Assembly (NCBI GenBank): GCA_965213765.1
Contig: OZ243926.1
Span: forward strand, 4,216,001-4,280,000
Direction of reading: 5' to 3'
Source of the DNA: JAJDXO01 sp965213765
GTDB taxonomy: Bacteria > Pseudomonadota > Alphaproteobacteria > Rhodospirillales > UBA2165
Length of the DNA stretch: 64,000 bases
This document shows positions 8,639 to 17,439 of this stretch, one piece after another. A program made the position numbers and the translations under genes. Position 1 is the stretch's first letter. Each line of letters starts with the position of its first letter. The notes below the pieces were generated by a model, which worked only from the letters and a program-made list of their open reading frames with translations, made no database searches and had not been told where the DNA came from.

Positions 8639-9064
8639 TCACGCCGCTTCGAGGGCGGCGCGCAGTAATTCCAGCGCCTCCCCGAACCCCGGATCGCCGT
8701 AGGGGACGGGATTGTGCGGATCCCGCTCGCCCGGACCCCAAACCGGGTCCGGCCACAGGGGATCGGACTTGTTGCGGCCCAGGACATGGACGTGAAGCTG
8801 GGATACATGGTGACCGAGGGCCGCCACGTTGATCTTTTCCGGATGGAATGCCGCCTTCAGCGCGCGGGAAGCCCGCGCGACTTCGCCGATCAATGTCGAC
8901 TGATCCTCGGCGGAGAGTTCGTGGATTTCGGTGACGTCGGGGATTCGGGGCACGAGGATTACCCAGGGGAACCGGGCATCGTCGACGAACAGCACCGTCG
9001 ACAACGCCCAATCAGCCGCGACCGGCCGCCGGGCGAGACGTTCGTCGAGAACGAACTTGGTCAT
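8639..9064 (-). CDS. HIT family (histidine triad) nucleotide-binding protein
   Basis: A 141-residue protein with the histidine triad HVSQLHVHV at residues 86-94, which holds the nucleophilic His of HIT hydrolases acting on nucleoside phosphoramidates or dinucleoside polyphosphates. The opening FVLDERLARRPVAADWALST is common in alphaproteobacterial HIT proteins. The ATG at 9064 is preferred over a GTG three codons earlier. If the IS at 9090-10021 is removed in silico, the gene starts 13 bp after the stop of the AsmA-like gene, so the two formed an operon that the IS has split. Confidence 0.85.
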   Translation of the reverse strand: MTKFVLDERLARRPVAADWALSTVLFVDDARFPWVILVPRIPDVTEIHELSAEDQSTLIGEVARASRALKAAFHPEKINVAALGHHVSQLHVHVLGRNKSDPLWPDPVWGPGERDPHNPVPYGDPGFGEALELLRAALEAA

Positions 9065-9089
9065 GCCGGGCACGCGCCTATTTGCCTAA

Positions 9090-10021
9090 GAGTTCAACTC
9101 GAAACTAGTTGAGTGATTTCAGTCGGTTGTGTCTTACTCGGTTGTGTCAAATCAAACGAGGAGGCACAACATGTGGACCGAAATCACTCGCCCGAAGTAT
9201 GAGCGCCGTGGCGGTCGCTATGCAAGCGACCTTACGGATCGAGAGTGGGCGTTGATCGCGCCGTTCATGCCGCCGCGCAAGAAGATAGGCCGGCCGCGGA
9301 CGACGGAGCTGCGCAATGTCATGGATGCGATCATGTACATGGCCTCGACGGGCTGTCAGTGGGCGATGCTGCCGAACGACTTCCCGCCGCCCTCCACGGT
9401 GCAGCGTTACTTCTACGACTGGCGCTCGAACGGGCTGCTGGAGGCGATCAACCATCATCTGGTTGTGGCGGCCCGTGAGTTGGAAGGACGCGAGGCCGGC
9501 CCGAGCGCCGGGGTGATCGACAGCCAGAGCGTGAAAACCACGGAAAGCGGTGGTATTCGGGGCTATGACGCGGGCAAGAAGATCAAGGGCCGCAAGCGTC
9601 ACATCGTCACCGATACGCTCGGCCTGCTGCTCGGCCTGATCGTGCATTCAGCCGATATCCAGGACCGCGACGGCGCGCCCGGGGTCCTCAAATCGATCCG
9701 TCATCGCTTTCCCCAACTGCGTCACCTCTTCGCCGACGCCGCCTATGGCGGACCGAAACTTGAGGGTGCCCTCGAAGACATCGGCCGCTGGACGATCGAG
9801 ATCATAAGACGGCCCGATACCGCCAAGGACTTTGAGGTCCTGCCCAGGAGATGGGTCGTCGAGAGGACCTTCGCCTGGCTCAACCGATGCCGCCGACTGG
9901 CCAAGGACTGGGAGAAATCAATCGCCTCCGCACAGGCATGGATCCTCGTCGCACACATCCGACTCCTCACAAGGCGGATCGCAAGCCATTGTTATTAAAT
10001 GTAGAGTTTCGAGTCAGACTC
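9090..10021 (+). mobile_element. Complete IS5-family insertion sequence (IS-B), 932 bp
   Basis: Imperfect inverted repeats GAGTTCAACTCGAAACT (left) and GAGTCTGACTCGAAACT (right, reversed) share 14 of 17 bases. The direct repeat TAA flanks the element at 9087-9089 and 10022-10024. It encodes one intact transposase and is related to IS-C at 18844, with which it shares GAGTGATTTCAGTC just inside the left end. It is inserted antisense between two minus-strand genes. Confidence 0.92.
9171..9998 (+). CDS. IS5-family transposase (IS-B)
   Basis: A 275-residue transposase starting at the ATG at 9171 after GAGGAGG. The N-terminal DUF4096-like domain (ASDLTDREWALIAPFMP) is followed by the DDE domain with D in GVIDSQSVKTTESGG, D in LFADAAYGGPK and E in WVVERTFAWLNRCRRLAKDWE. 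The frame is complete. It is clearly related to the IS-C transposase at 18918 but diverged, so the two are different elements rather than recent copies. Confidence 0.93.
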   Translation: MWTEITRPKYERRGGRYASDLTDREWALIAPFMPPRKKIGRPRTTELRNVMDAIMYMASTGCQWAMLPNDFPPPSTVQRYFYDWRSNGLLEAINHHLVVAARELEGREAGPSAGVIDSQSVKTTESGGIRGYDAGKKIKGRKRHIVTDTLGLLLGLIVHSADIQDRDGAPGVLKSIRHRFPQLRHLFADAAYGGPKLEGALEDIGRWTIEIIRRPDTAKDFEVLPRRWVVERTFAWLNRCRRLAKDWEKSIASAQAWILVAHIRLLTRRIASHCY

Positions 10022-10879
10022 TAAGAGTCCCTTGACCGCGCGCCCGACGCCCTCGGTGACGCCCTTGACCGGGTCCGCGGCCACGCCACCGACCGAGCCG
10101 GCGCCTTCCATAACGCCCTTCACCGCGTCGGCGGCCAGTTTGCCGGCGTCCTTGAGCTTGTTGGCCACATTGCCCAGGAGGTCGGGCAGCATGCCGTCGA
10201 TGACCTTGTCCTGAATTTCCGGGATCAGCTTGGCGGCGATTTTTTCGGGCTCCAGTCCACCCTCGCTCTTGCCGATGTTGTCGAGGGCGATGGAGAACGG
10301 CTTGACGGCGAGATCCAGCTTCATCCCTTCGTGGGCGACGGCGCGGACCTTCACGTTGTTCATGCGGAACTTCTCGATGATCAGTTTCGGGCTTTCCCTA
10401 CCGCTATCGCCGGAGGAACCGCCGCCTTGCTCTTTGACGAATGCGTTGACGTTGTTCCGGATGGCGATGAAGTTCGAGGAATTCAGCGATTTCCTGACGC
10501 TCTCGCCGATTTTCAGCGGGTTGACGTTGAGCGTCTTGATCTCGGCGATCGCATCCGGGGCGTCGATCAGGATTTCATTGATGACGATGGTGTCCTTGCC
10601 CACGGTCGATGTATCGAGTTTGACCGTGATGTTATCGAGCTTGAAAGCGTGGGGCGTGGTAAATCCCGAAGGGTTGCCGATCAACAGGCCGGAGAGCGCG
10701 GCTTCACCGGAAGTGATGGAGAGATCGGCCTTATCCAGTTTGACCTCGGCCCTGGTCAGCTTCGGCCCCATCTCCTCGACGGCCGCCTTGATGACGTCGC
10801 CCGAATGGAAAAACACGACGATAACCGCCACAACGACAACGGCGACAATGCCGCCGACGGCATACCCAACAGCCCTCAC
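9995..10879 (-). CDS. AsmA-like membrane-anchored periplasmic protein with IS-altered C-terminus
   Basis: A 294-residue protein with one N-terminal transmembrane helix (residues 5-23, GYAVGGIVAVVVVAVIVVFF). The following part (KLTRAEVKLDKADLSITSGE, LSGLLIGNPSGF) resembles the start of AsmA/DUF748 proteins that work at the envelope. The last third is amphipathic and glycine/valine rich (VKGVMEGAGSVGGVAADPVK). The reading frame enters IS-B, so the final residues ESDSKLYI are IS-encoded. Without the IS the protein would end LLGK followed by TAG. The change is confined to the tail, so function may persist. The AsmA assignment is tentative. Confidence 0.6.
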   Translation of the reverse strand: MRAVGYAVGGIVAVVVVAVIVVFFHSGDVIKAAVEEMGPKLTRAEVKLDKADLSITSGEAALSGLLIGNPSGFTTPHAFKLDNITVKLDTSTVGKDTIVINEILIDAPDAIAEIKTLNVNPLKIGESVRKSLNSSNFIAIRNNVNAFVKEQGGGSSGDSGRESPKLIIEKFRMNNVKVRAVAHEGMKLDLAVKPFSIALDNIGKSEGGLEPEKIAAKLIPEIQDKVIDGMLPDLLGNVANKLKDAGKLAADAVKGVMEGAGSVGGVAADPVKGVTEGVGRAVKGLLESDSKLYI

Positions 10880-10966
10880 AAAAGATTCTCCCGAATAATC
10901 TCCGGCCGCACCGGAACCCTATCCCGAACGTGACAATTTGACAGCCAAATTACCAATCGGTTTGTC

Positions 10967-12163
10967 TCATACCGGCGCCGTCGTCGCGTCGTAAGTGAAC
11001 AACCAGTCGTAGCGCTCGAATATCCTCTCGGGCTGCCATTCACGGTCCACATATTCCTTGGCTTCCGAGGGATCGGCGAGGGTGTGGTCGTGAAACCGGC
11101 GGGCGTTGTCGGCCGAGCCCAGTACCATCCTGGAGGTGCGTTCGTGGCGGGCGCCTTCATAGCGCCCAAGCGCCTCCTCGACCGCATTGCCGGCCGCCTC
11201 GAACGCCCGCATGAGCACGTAGCCGTCCTCGATGGCCGCGCAGGCGCCCTGAGCCAGCATCGGCACCATGGCATGACAGGCATCGCCCAGCAGCGTCACC
11301 CGGCCGCTGGTCCACCTCTCCAGCGGCTCGCGAACCATAAACGCCCACTTGAAGGGTTCCTCGATCCGCTCGATCAGATAGTGGATGTCCTCGTGCCAGC
11401 CCCCGAAATCGGCGACGAATTCCTCCCTGGAGCCCCGCGTCGTCCAGGACTCCACCTGCCAGTCCTTCTCACGGACGCCGACGAAGTTGAATATTTCGCC
11501 CCGGCGGAGGTGGTAGGTGATGCAGTGCCCGCCGGGACCCACCCAGTTGGTGCCGACTGACGGAAACCGATCCTCCGGCAGATCGTCAGCGGGCAGGACG
11601 CCGCGCCACGCCATGGAGCCGGTAAATACGGGATTGTCCTGGTGACCCAAGGCGGCGCGGATGGTCGAATGTACGCCGTCGGCGCCGATGAGGGCGTCGC
11701 CGCGCGCTTCATTTCCATTGTCGAATTTCAAGGTGACGCCGTCGCCATCCTGTTCGAACCCGGTACAGGCATGGCCGAGATAAATCGCATCCGACTTTTC
11801 GCGGCGGACGGCGTCGACCAATAATTCGTGAAGATCGGCCCGGTGGAACGTGTAGTAGGGATAGCCGTAGCGTTCGACGAAGGCTTGATCGAAGTCGAAT
11901 AGCGGCCAGGTGTCGCCGGTGCTCCAGATACGGATCACTTTGCCTTCGGGAATGGCGGCGGCCCGCTCCAGGCCGTCGCCGAGGCCAAGGGCGTAGAGGA
12001 CGCGGGTGGCGTTGGCGCTCACCTGAAATCCGGCGCCGACCTCGCCGAGCTTGGGGGCCTGCTCGTATATTTCGACATCGTACCCCGCCTGAAGCAGGGC
12101 GGCGCCGGCGGTCAGCCCGCCCATGCCGGCGCCGGCGATGAGGATTTTTGGCTTGGCGGCCAT
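10967..12163 (-). CDS. FAD-dependent monooxygenase (salicylate hydroxylase-like)
   Basis: A 398-residue group A flavoprotein hydroxylase. The Rossmann motif ILIAGAGMGGLTAGAALLQ is at the N-terminus, the middle DG motif is LIGADGVHSTIRAALG, and the C-terminal FAD motif is RVTLLGDACHAMVPMLAQG. These enzymes use NAD(P)H and O2 to hydroxylate aromatic acids, often with decarboxylation. Its ATG overlaps the TGA of the upstream amidohydrolase by one base (TGATG), so the two are co-transcribed and probably act in one ring-oxidation or side-chain pathway. The actual substrate is not deducible. Confidence 0.88.
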   Translation of the reverse strand: MAAKPKILIAGAGMGGLTAGAALLQAGYDVEIYEQAPKLGEVGAGFQVSANATRVLYALGLGDGLERAAAIPEGKVIRIWSTGDTWPLFDFDQAFVERYGYPYYTFHRADLHELLVDAVRREKSDAIYLGHACTGFEQDGDGVTLKFDNGNEARGDALIGADGVHSTIRAALGHQDNPVFTGSMAWRGVLPADDLPEDRFPSVGTNWVGPGGHCITYHLRRGEIFNFVGVREKDWQVESWTTRGSREEFVADFGGWHEDIHYLIERIEEPFKWAFMVREPLERWTSGRVTLLGDACHAMVPMLAQGACAAIEDGYVLMRAFEAAGNAVEEALGRYEGARHERTSRMVLGSADNARRFHDHTLADPSEAKEYVDREWQPERIFERYDWLFTYDATTAPV

Positions 12164-13152
12164 CACACGGGGATTTTGAACAGTCGCGCCGCGTTTTTCC
12201 CCAGCAGGCCATCCCGTGCCGCCGCCGGTATCTTCCGGTTGCGCTTGATGAAGCCGACCGGGTCCCTCTCGCCGAAGGGATAGTCGGTGCCCATGAGGAT
12301 GTGGCTTGCCGGTGCCTTGGTGGCGAGAAACGTCAGCATGTCCGGGTTGAACAGCACCGTGTCGAAATAGAATCTCCGGATATAGCTGGAGAATTCGCCT
12401 TTCAGCTTGGCGCCATCCCGTCCGGTCCGGGAAGCCGAATCCTGACGTCCGGCGTAGTAGGGCAGGAAGCCGCCGCCATGGACAATGAGGACCTTCAGTT
12501 TCGGGAACTTGTCCATGATCCCTTCATAGACCAGGGACGACATGGCCAACGCCTCTTCGTAGGGCTGCCCCAAAGTGAACGCCAGGCCGAATTTACGAAG
12601 CCGCGGATTGGAGTTGCCGGCCGGATGGATGAAGATCGGGCAGTCCAATCTCTCCGCCGCCTTCCAGAACGGGAGGAATTTCGGATCGCCGATTTCCAGG
12701 TCGTTGACGATGGTGGAAATCTCGACCCCTCGGAGCCCGAGTTCGGTAACGCAGCGGGTCATCTCCTGGACCGCCCGTTTGGGATCGTGGAGGGGAACCA
12801 GACCGATACCGATCAGCCGGTCAGGGTGTTTGGCGACCATCTCCGCGGTTGCATCGTTGGTCATTCGGTCGATTTTGTGCGCCCGCGCCCCCGGCGCCCA
12901 ATAGGTGGATTGATGCACGATGCTGGGAGAGATCAACTGCATGTCGATGCCCATGCGATCCATGTCCCGGAGCCGCTCCTTGGTGCCGACCATGCGTGTC
13001 ATGGTGCGTTGAGACTCCTTGGCCGCTCCCAGGCTGGTCCGGCCCTTCAGCCCGACGCGCGCGTGAAGACCATATTGCGAGGCGATTTCGAAGACCGCCG
13101 GCACCACGATGTGCGCATGGCAGTCAATTGTAATAGCCGGCTTTTTCGCCAC
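12163..13152 (-). CDS. Amidohydrolase family 2 protein (ACMSD-like decarboxylase/hydrolase)
   Basis: A 329-residue TIM-barrel metal enzyme. The metal ligand motif IDCHAHIV is near residues 9-16, FIHPAG supplies a later histidine, and LIVHGGGFLPYY and ILMGTDYPFGERDP carry the remaining His and Asp. This pattern matches the amidohydrolase 2 family of aminocarboxymuconate-semialdehyde and gamma-resorcylate decarboxylases, which remove CO2 from aromatic or semialdehyde acids. It is first in a two-gene operon with the FAD monooxygenase. It may be a decarboxylase or a hydrolase. Confidence 0.82.
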   Translation of the reverse strand: MAKKPAITIDCHAHIVVPAVFEIASQYGLHARVGLKGRTSLGAAKESQRTMTRMVGTKERLRDMDRMGIDMQLISPSIVHQSTYWAPGARAHKIDRMTNDATAEMVAKHPDRLIGIGLVPLHDPKRAVQEMTRCVTELGLRGVEISTIVNDLEIGDPKFLPFWKAAERLDCPIFIHPAGNSNPRLRKFGLAFTLGQPYEEALAMSSLVYEGIMDKFPKLKVLIVHGGGFLPYYAGRQDSASRTGRDGAKLKGEFSSYIRRFYFDTVLFNPDMLTFLATKAPASHILMGTDYPFGERDPVGFIKRNRKIPAAARDGLLGKNAARLFKIPV

Positions 13153-13191
13153 GTTTACCTTCCCGCCTTGCAGTTTGTCGTGATGAGACTA

Positions 13192-13236
13192 GAGCAGTTT
13201 CCGGCCAAATTGAATCAATTTGGCCGGAAACTGCTC
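13192..13236. repeat. 45-bp perfect palindrome related to the dispersed repeat ends
   Basis: Arms of 22 bp are exact reverse complements around a single central base. The outer sequence GAGCAGTTTCCGG, preceded by TA, is the same as the outer end of repeat R3 at 32601. It lies upstream of the amidohydrolase start (13152) and could fold as a long stem. It looks like two element ends joined head to head. Confidence 0.8.
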
Positions 13237-13280
13237 GAGTGGCCGGTTGGTGGGGGCAAGTCCGGGTGATGAACGGCGCG

Positions 13281-14639
13281 TCAATACAGGAGGTGCCGCA
13301 ATCCAATCACCGTCGCCGCGATAAGCACACTGCTGATGCCTACCAGTGGCGGTGACCAGCGCCAGCCGATGACATGGGCCGGTACGCCCGTGGCCCGCGA
13401 CATGAACAGCGTGGTCCCCGAGAACGGCGAAATCATGGTGCACATGCCCCAGCATCCCATATAGGTGAGTCCGACGATCAGGTCCGGCAGCCCGAGCGCC
13501 GACGGGGGAAGGACGGCACTCACCGAGACCACTACGATGACCGGGTGCAAGCCGGCGGCGCTGGTGGCGACGAAGACGAGGATCAAGGCAACGATCCTGA
13601 GGTCGGGGATGGGGATGGCCGAGGCGACAAATTCGGCGACCGCGGCGGCCGGAATCAGCGCGCCGATGCCGATCCCGAAAATGTTGGCGGCGACGAAGAT
13701 GAGGGTTTCGTTCCGTAAGCCGGGCAGCGCCGTCGTCGCCCTCAACGCAAGTTCCCTGAACGGGTGGGCGCCGGATTTATGGGAGGCGAACCAAATCAGC
13801 GCAAAGGGTGGCCCGACGATGCCGAGGATCACCGGAATCGGGGCGTCGAGAACCTCCACGAGAACCATCACCGTTCCAATCAGTGACGCCAGCAGGGCAA
13901 TGGTGCGCAAGCCCTGACCTGCCTGCAGGGGAATGGCGTCGGGTGCTTCGGCCCGCGTGCCGGAGCGGTTTGCCGAAATTCGCGCCAGACCCCATGAACC
14001 GATCATCAGCACAACGGCCATTCCGGCGCCCCAAGGCGCGAGGTCCCCCCAGGTAAGCGAGGGGAGGGCGATGAGGACCACAATGGTTCCGATGTAGAAC
14101 GGCGACCAGCACGACGCGCTGGTGAATCCCTGCATGAGGGCCAGGGTCAGCCGCTTGCGGAGCGCCGGATCGGTGCCGGGCTTTTCGACAATGGTGGTGA
14201 GCAATACGAGGCCGGCCAAATTCAGCACCGACCCCAACAGGTGAACGCCGCCGGTCAAAAAGGCGAAGCGGCGTCCGGGAGGCTGCGAGACGATGGTTGC
14301 CCGTGTTGCTTGAAGGGCCGGGCTCCGGGAAACCGGCCACTGCAACCAGGTCACCGCAAAGAACAGAACCAGGAAGACCCGTGACCGGCTGATGCCCTCC
14401 AATAGTCCGGACTGCCAATCCCCGGCCGCCGCCAAAGCCGCGACACCCAGGCCCGCGAGCACCAGGCCGGAAATCTGCTGAGGCCTCGGGATGCGGCGGA
14501 ATTCAAGAGCAAGATAGAGAACGATGCAAAGTGCCGCGAGCGAGGGGAGGACATGCCCGCCGGCGAAGGCGCCGATGATCGTGATCACGGCGATGGCACT
14601 AAACAACCAGGCGGTAACGGGGATAGTGGGTTGGGGCAA
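13281..14639 (-). CDS. Polytopic membrane permease, ion-transporter-like
   Basis: A 452-residue protein with about 11-12 hydrophobic helices. The segments VATSAAGLHPVIVVVSVSAV and GLTYMGCWGMCTMISPFSG resemble the re-entrant helical hairpins of the SLC13/ArsB ion transporter superfamily, but I cannot name the subfamily. The only in-frame start is a TTG at 14639, because two TAG stops lie shortly upstream. The frame has coding-like composition throughout. It probably moves an organic anion; the substrate is unknown. Confidence 0.6.
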   Translation of the reverse strand: MPQPTIPVTAWLFSAIAVITIIGAFAGGHVLPSLAALCIVLYLALEFRRIPRPQQISGLVLAGLGVAALAAAGDWQSGLLEGISRSRVFLVLFFAVTWLQWPVSRSPALQATRATIVSQPPGRRFAFLTGGVHLLGSVLNLAGLVLLTTIVEKPGTDPALRKRLTLALMQGFTSASCWSPFYIGTIVVLIALPSLTWGDLAPWGAGMAVVLMIGSWGLARISANRSGTRAEAPDAIPLQAGQGLRTIALLASLIGTVMVLVEVLDAPIPVILGIVGPPFALIWFASHKSGAHPFRELALRATTALPGLRNETLIFVAANIFGIGIGALIPAAAVAEFVASAIPIPDLRIVALILVFVATSAAGLHPVIVVVSVSAVLPPSALGLPDLIVGLTYMGCWGMCTMISPFSGTTLFMSRATGVPAHVIGWRWSPPLVGISSVLIAATVIGLRHLLY

Positions 14640-14702
14640 GTCAGGAACTCGGTGTCGAATCCGCTACTAGAATAGACCTCTATCGCCTATTGTCAGGCCC
14701 CA

Positions 14703-15083
14703 ATGAACCCGTCAATTGGACATGGTTCGGCGGTGATCCGCCGATTTGCGCTGATCGTCGAAATCCTATTGATCAGTGCCGCCGCCGCCGGGTTCCTCGG
14801 CGTTTTCGTATTCATGGCCCTGGCGCCGTCTGTGTTGTCACCCGATGAGAGCATCCTCCTGGTCAAGGCCAGGGTCTTTCGTGGCGCGTTCCTCATGGTC
14901 ATTCCCCTTGCTATCGCATTGCTGCTGCCGTTTGCCCGCGCGCGATGTACCCGCCTTTTCGCGGTTGAGGCCGCGCAATCGCGGCTCGCCTGGGGGGCGC
15001 TGGCCGGGGTCACGGCGATGTTGCTGGCCTTCGCGGGAACCACGGTGTGGGGGATGCTGGCGGAGCTTGATTTTGCCGGTTGA
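14703..15083 (+). CDS. Small integral membrane protein, unknown function
   Basis: A 126-residue protein with three predicted transmembrane helices (about residues 14-40, 58-78 and 96-118) separated by short polar loops. No family was recognised. It is divergent from the permease at 14639 and meets the HtrA-like gene tail to tail with no gap (stop at 15083, next gene's stop at 15084). Confidence 0.55.
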   Translation: MNPSIGHGSAVIRRFALIVEILLISAAAAGFLGVFVFMALAPSVLSPDESILLVKARVFRGAFLMVIPLAIALLLPFARARCTRLFAVEAAQSRLAWGALAGVTAMLLAFAGTTVWGMLAELDFAG

Positions 15084-16106
15084 TCAGTGCGGACGCCGCT
15101 GTTGCATGAAGCGATAGCGGCTGTCCGATGTTATCGTGACATCCATGTCTTCGCCGTTGCGGCGCAGGTTCAGCAGGACCTCCGTGCCGGCGCCGCCCAG
15201 TCCCCATATCATCCGGTACATTTCGCTCAGCCGGGTCACCGACTGATCGGCAACCCCGACGACGAGATCGCCGGCCTCGACACCGGCGATATCGGCCGGG
15301 CCCTCGGGGATGACCCCGGACACGAACAACCGGCGCATGGCCTCGGATGTGTATATGCCCAGCCAGGGCCGCGGCTCGACATCGGCGAACCCCTTGTTGA
15401 TCAGATCATCGAGGATCGGTTCGAGAAGATCGATCGGAACGAACATGTTGCCCGGACTGTCCTTGCTCCCGGGCTCCGCGTCATTCACCCACAACGAGCC
15501 GATGCCGACCAACCGGCCGGACCGGTCGATCAACGCTGCCCCGGACCAGTTTGGATGAATCGGCGCGGTAAAGATGGCGTGGTTCAGCATGTATTCCCAG
15601 GACCCGGCAAATTCGCGCCTCGAGACGACGGCGCCTGAAATGGCGTGGTCGGCACCGCCGTACGGAGCAATAATCGCCGGGTCGCCTTCACGAAGCGCCT
15701 TTGAACTGCCCCGCGGCAAGGGCGGGACACCGGGCGCCTCGAGCGATCGGATCACCGCAAAGCCGCTCTCGTGGTTGTAGCCCAGGAGCTCGGCTTCCAA
15801 GGTCCGGCCGCCGCGGCCATGAAGGACGATCTCGTCGGCATCGACCACCAGATAGCCGATGGTCAACATCAGCCCGCCGTCGCCGATAACAATCGCATTG
15901 CCCTGCCGCTCGGTCCCCAACGTCCGCGCCGAGAAGGCCTCCTCGGGAACGTCCGCGGTCAGCCGGAAGACGGATGACAGCGCCTCGTCGAGATCGAAGG
16001 GAAGGTCGGACTGGTCGGGGTGCGGCGCAAGGCGCAGCGAAGGATCGAGCAGGTGCAGCAGTCCGCTTGGCCGGTGTCCGTTGGCCTTTTCGATGCCGTT
16101 CGCCAT
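15084..16106 (-). CDS. HtrA/S1C-like protein with PDZ domain, catalytically degenerate
   Basis: A 340-residue protein built like a DegP/DegS protease: a trypsin-like domain at about 45-215 and a PDZ domain at about 245-335 (PWLGIYTSEAMRRLFVSGVI, VEAGDLVVGVADQSV). The catalytic triad is broken. Where HtrA has LTNNHVV there is LTIGYLVV (Y85 for His), and where it has TDLAV there is SGFAV (G115 for Asp). The serine region reads NWSGAAL (S188) instead of GNSGGPL. No signal peptide or anchor is obvious. It is therefore probably a pseudoprotease that binds peptides through PDZ. This is an inference from alignment to the HtrA consensus by eye. Confidence 0.75.
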   Translation of the reverse strand: MANGIEKANGHRPSGLLHLLDPSLRLAPHPDQSDLPFDLDEALSSVFRLTADVPEEAFSARTLGTERQGNAIVIGDGGLMLTIGYLVVDADEIVLHGRGGRTLEAELLGYNHESGFAVIRSLEAPGVPPLPRGSSKALREGDPAIIAPYGGADHAISGAVVSRREFAGSWEYMLNHAIFTAPIHPNWSGAALIDRSGRLVGIGSLWVNDAEPGSKDSPGNMFVPIDLLEPILDDLINKGFADVEPRPWLGIYTSEAMRRLFVSGVIPEGPADIAGVEAGDLVVGVADQSVTRLSEMYRMIWGLGGAGTEVLLNLRRNGEDMDVTITSDSRYRFMQQRRPH

Positions 16107-16208
16107 CAGAAATTTCGGCTCCCCGTACGTCCTGGTTTTGTCTTGGGTAAACAGTAGCGTTCCGCCGCACCAAGTGGCCAGCCCTATTTGGGGCGGTGGT
16201 GTGCCGCG

Positions 16209-17144
16209 CTAGGGCCCGGGTGCCGGGCTGTCGGCGGGCGTGCGCCTCCGGATCGTTCCGGCAGCGGATTCGCGGCGCGCGACGTAGGTGGTGGCGCCGA
16301 CGATGATCGCGCCGCCGACCCAGGTCCACAGATCAGGGAACTCGGCGAAGAAGAAATATCCAATCGCCGCCGCCCAGACCAGGCGCGTGTAGTGAAGCGG
16401 TTCGACGGCGCTGACGTCCGAGTATTTGAACGCCTGCACCATCGTTAGCTGAGCGGCGCCGACCAGAAGGCCGATGGCGGCGAGCCACAGTATTTGTTCC
16501 AACGTCGGCTGCTGCCAGAACCAGATGGCGAAGGCAAAGGTGATTGGGATCTGCAACAGCGCCACATACGCACCGCAAGTCGCCGGACTGTCGTACTGTG
16601 TGAGAATCTTGGCGAAGATCTTGGTGCCGGCGCCGAAGCACGCGCCGACAAGCACGAAGACAAACCCGAGCGAGAATTCTTCGAAACCCGGCCGGATAAT
16701 GACCAGCGCGCCGATGGCCCCGATACCCAGCGCCACCCATCGTCGGGGCCCCACTTGCTCGCCGAGGAACAGGATTGCCGCCAAGGTCAGGAAAAGTGGA
16801 CCCGTCTGTGCCAGGGCGACGGCGTCTCCGAGCGGGGTCAGGAATAGCGCGGTGTACCAGGACATCAGCGCCGCCGCGTTGAAAAAGGACCGGACAAAGT
16901 GGATGTGGAACTTGGGCGTCTTCATGGCGCCGATCCCGTTTCGGATCAGCCAAGGAACGTAGAACAGGAATGAGAAGACGTTTGAAAAGAAGGCAATTTC
17001 GGTTGGATGCAGACCTCCGCTGAGCAGACGGACAATGCCGTGGGAGGCGGTAAATAAAAAGACCGCGGCCAGCGTAAAGCTGGCCCCGAGCAGGTAGGAT
17101 TGCCGGGTCCCGGCAGGCGCAACCGTCGGGCCGGTATCGGACAT
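16209..17144 (-). CDS. DMT superfamily transporter with two EamA domains
   Basis: A 311-residue protein with ten transmembrane helices in two EamA repeats. AAALMSWYTALFLTPLGDAV and WVALGIGAIGALVIIRPG are typical of the end of the first repeat, and LVGAAQLTMVQAFKYSDVSA of the second. Such RhaT/YdcZ-like carriers export amino acids or other metabolites across the inner membrane. The ATG at 17144 follows GGAG at six bases and was preferred over a TTG nine codons upstream. The substrate is unknown. Confidence 0.85.
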   Translation of the reverse strand: MSDTGPTVAPAGTRQSYLLGASFTLAAVFLFTASHGIVRLLSGGLHPTEIAFFSNVFSFLFYVPWLIRNGIGAMKTPKFHIHFVRSFFNAAALMSWYTALFLTPLGDAVALAQTGPLFLTLAAILFLGEQVGPRRWVALGIGAIGALVIIRPGFEEFSLGFVFVLVGACFGAGTKIFAKILTQYDSPATCGAYVALLQIPITFAFAIWFWQQPTLEQILWLAAIGLLVGAAQLTMVQAFKYSDVSAVEPLHYTRLVWAAAIGYFFFAEFPDLWTWVGGAIIVGATTYVARRESAAGTIRRRTPADSPAPGP

Positions 17145-17237
17145 GGGTGCTCCAGGCGTTTGGGCGCTCAACCGCCCATCGCCATAAGACAGTTCGCCCC
17201 GCTCAAAGGCAAGGCCGGCCGACGCCGGAGCCGGAAT

Positions 17238-17352
17238 TCAATACGGACGCCGACGACGAAGCCTGGATCATCAATGTCATTACCCCCTTTGGCGGCGCCG
17301 AGAAAGTCATCGCCGAGATAAAGAACAGCGTCTTCGAAGGCGAAAAAAGTAA
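17238..17352 (+). pseudogene. Remnant resembling the C-terminus of a toxin-activating lysine acyltransferase (HlyC-like)
   Basis: The frame reads DDEAWIINVITPFGGAEKVI followed by AEIKNSVFEGEKSK. The core INVITPFGGAE with the following IKNSVF matches the C-terminal end of HlyC-type acyltransferases as I remember them. No N-terminal part is present, and the upstream frame shows nothing similar. The IS1595-type transposon is inserted in its last codons. I regard it as a decayed fragment; the assignment is weak because it rests on about 30 residues. Confidence 0.35.
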
Positions 17353-17439
17353 GGAAATTATGTAGGTAAAGTGCCGAAATAGTGCCTGCAATTTTCGGCA
17401 CTCTGTTGTGTTCTCTAATCATCGCAAGGGAATACACAG

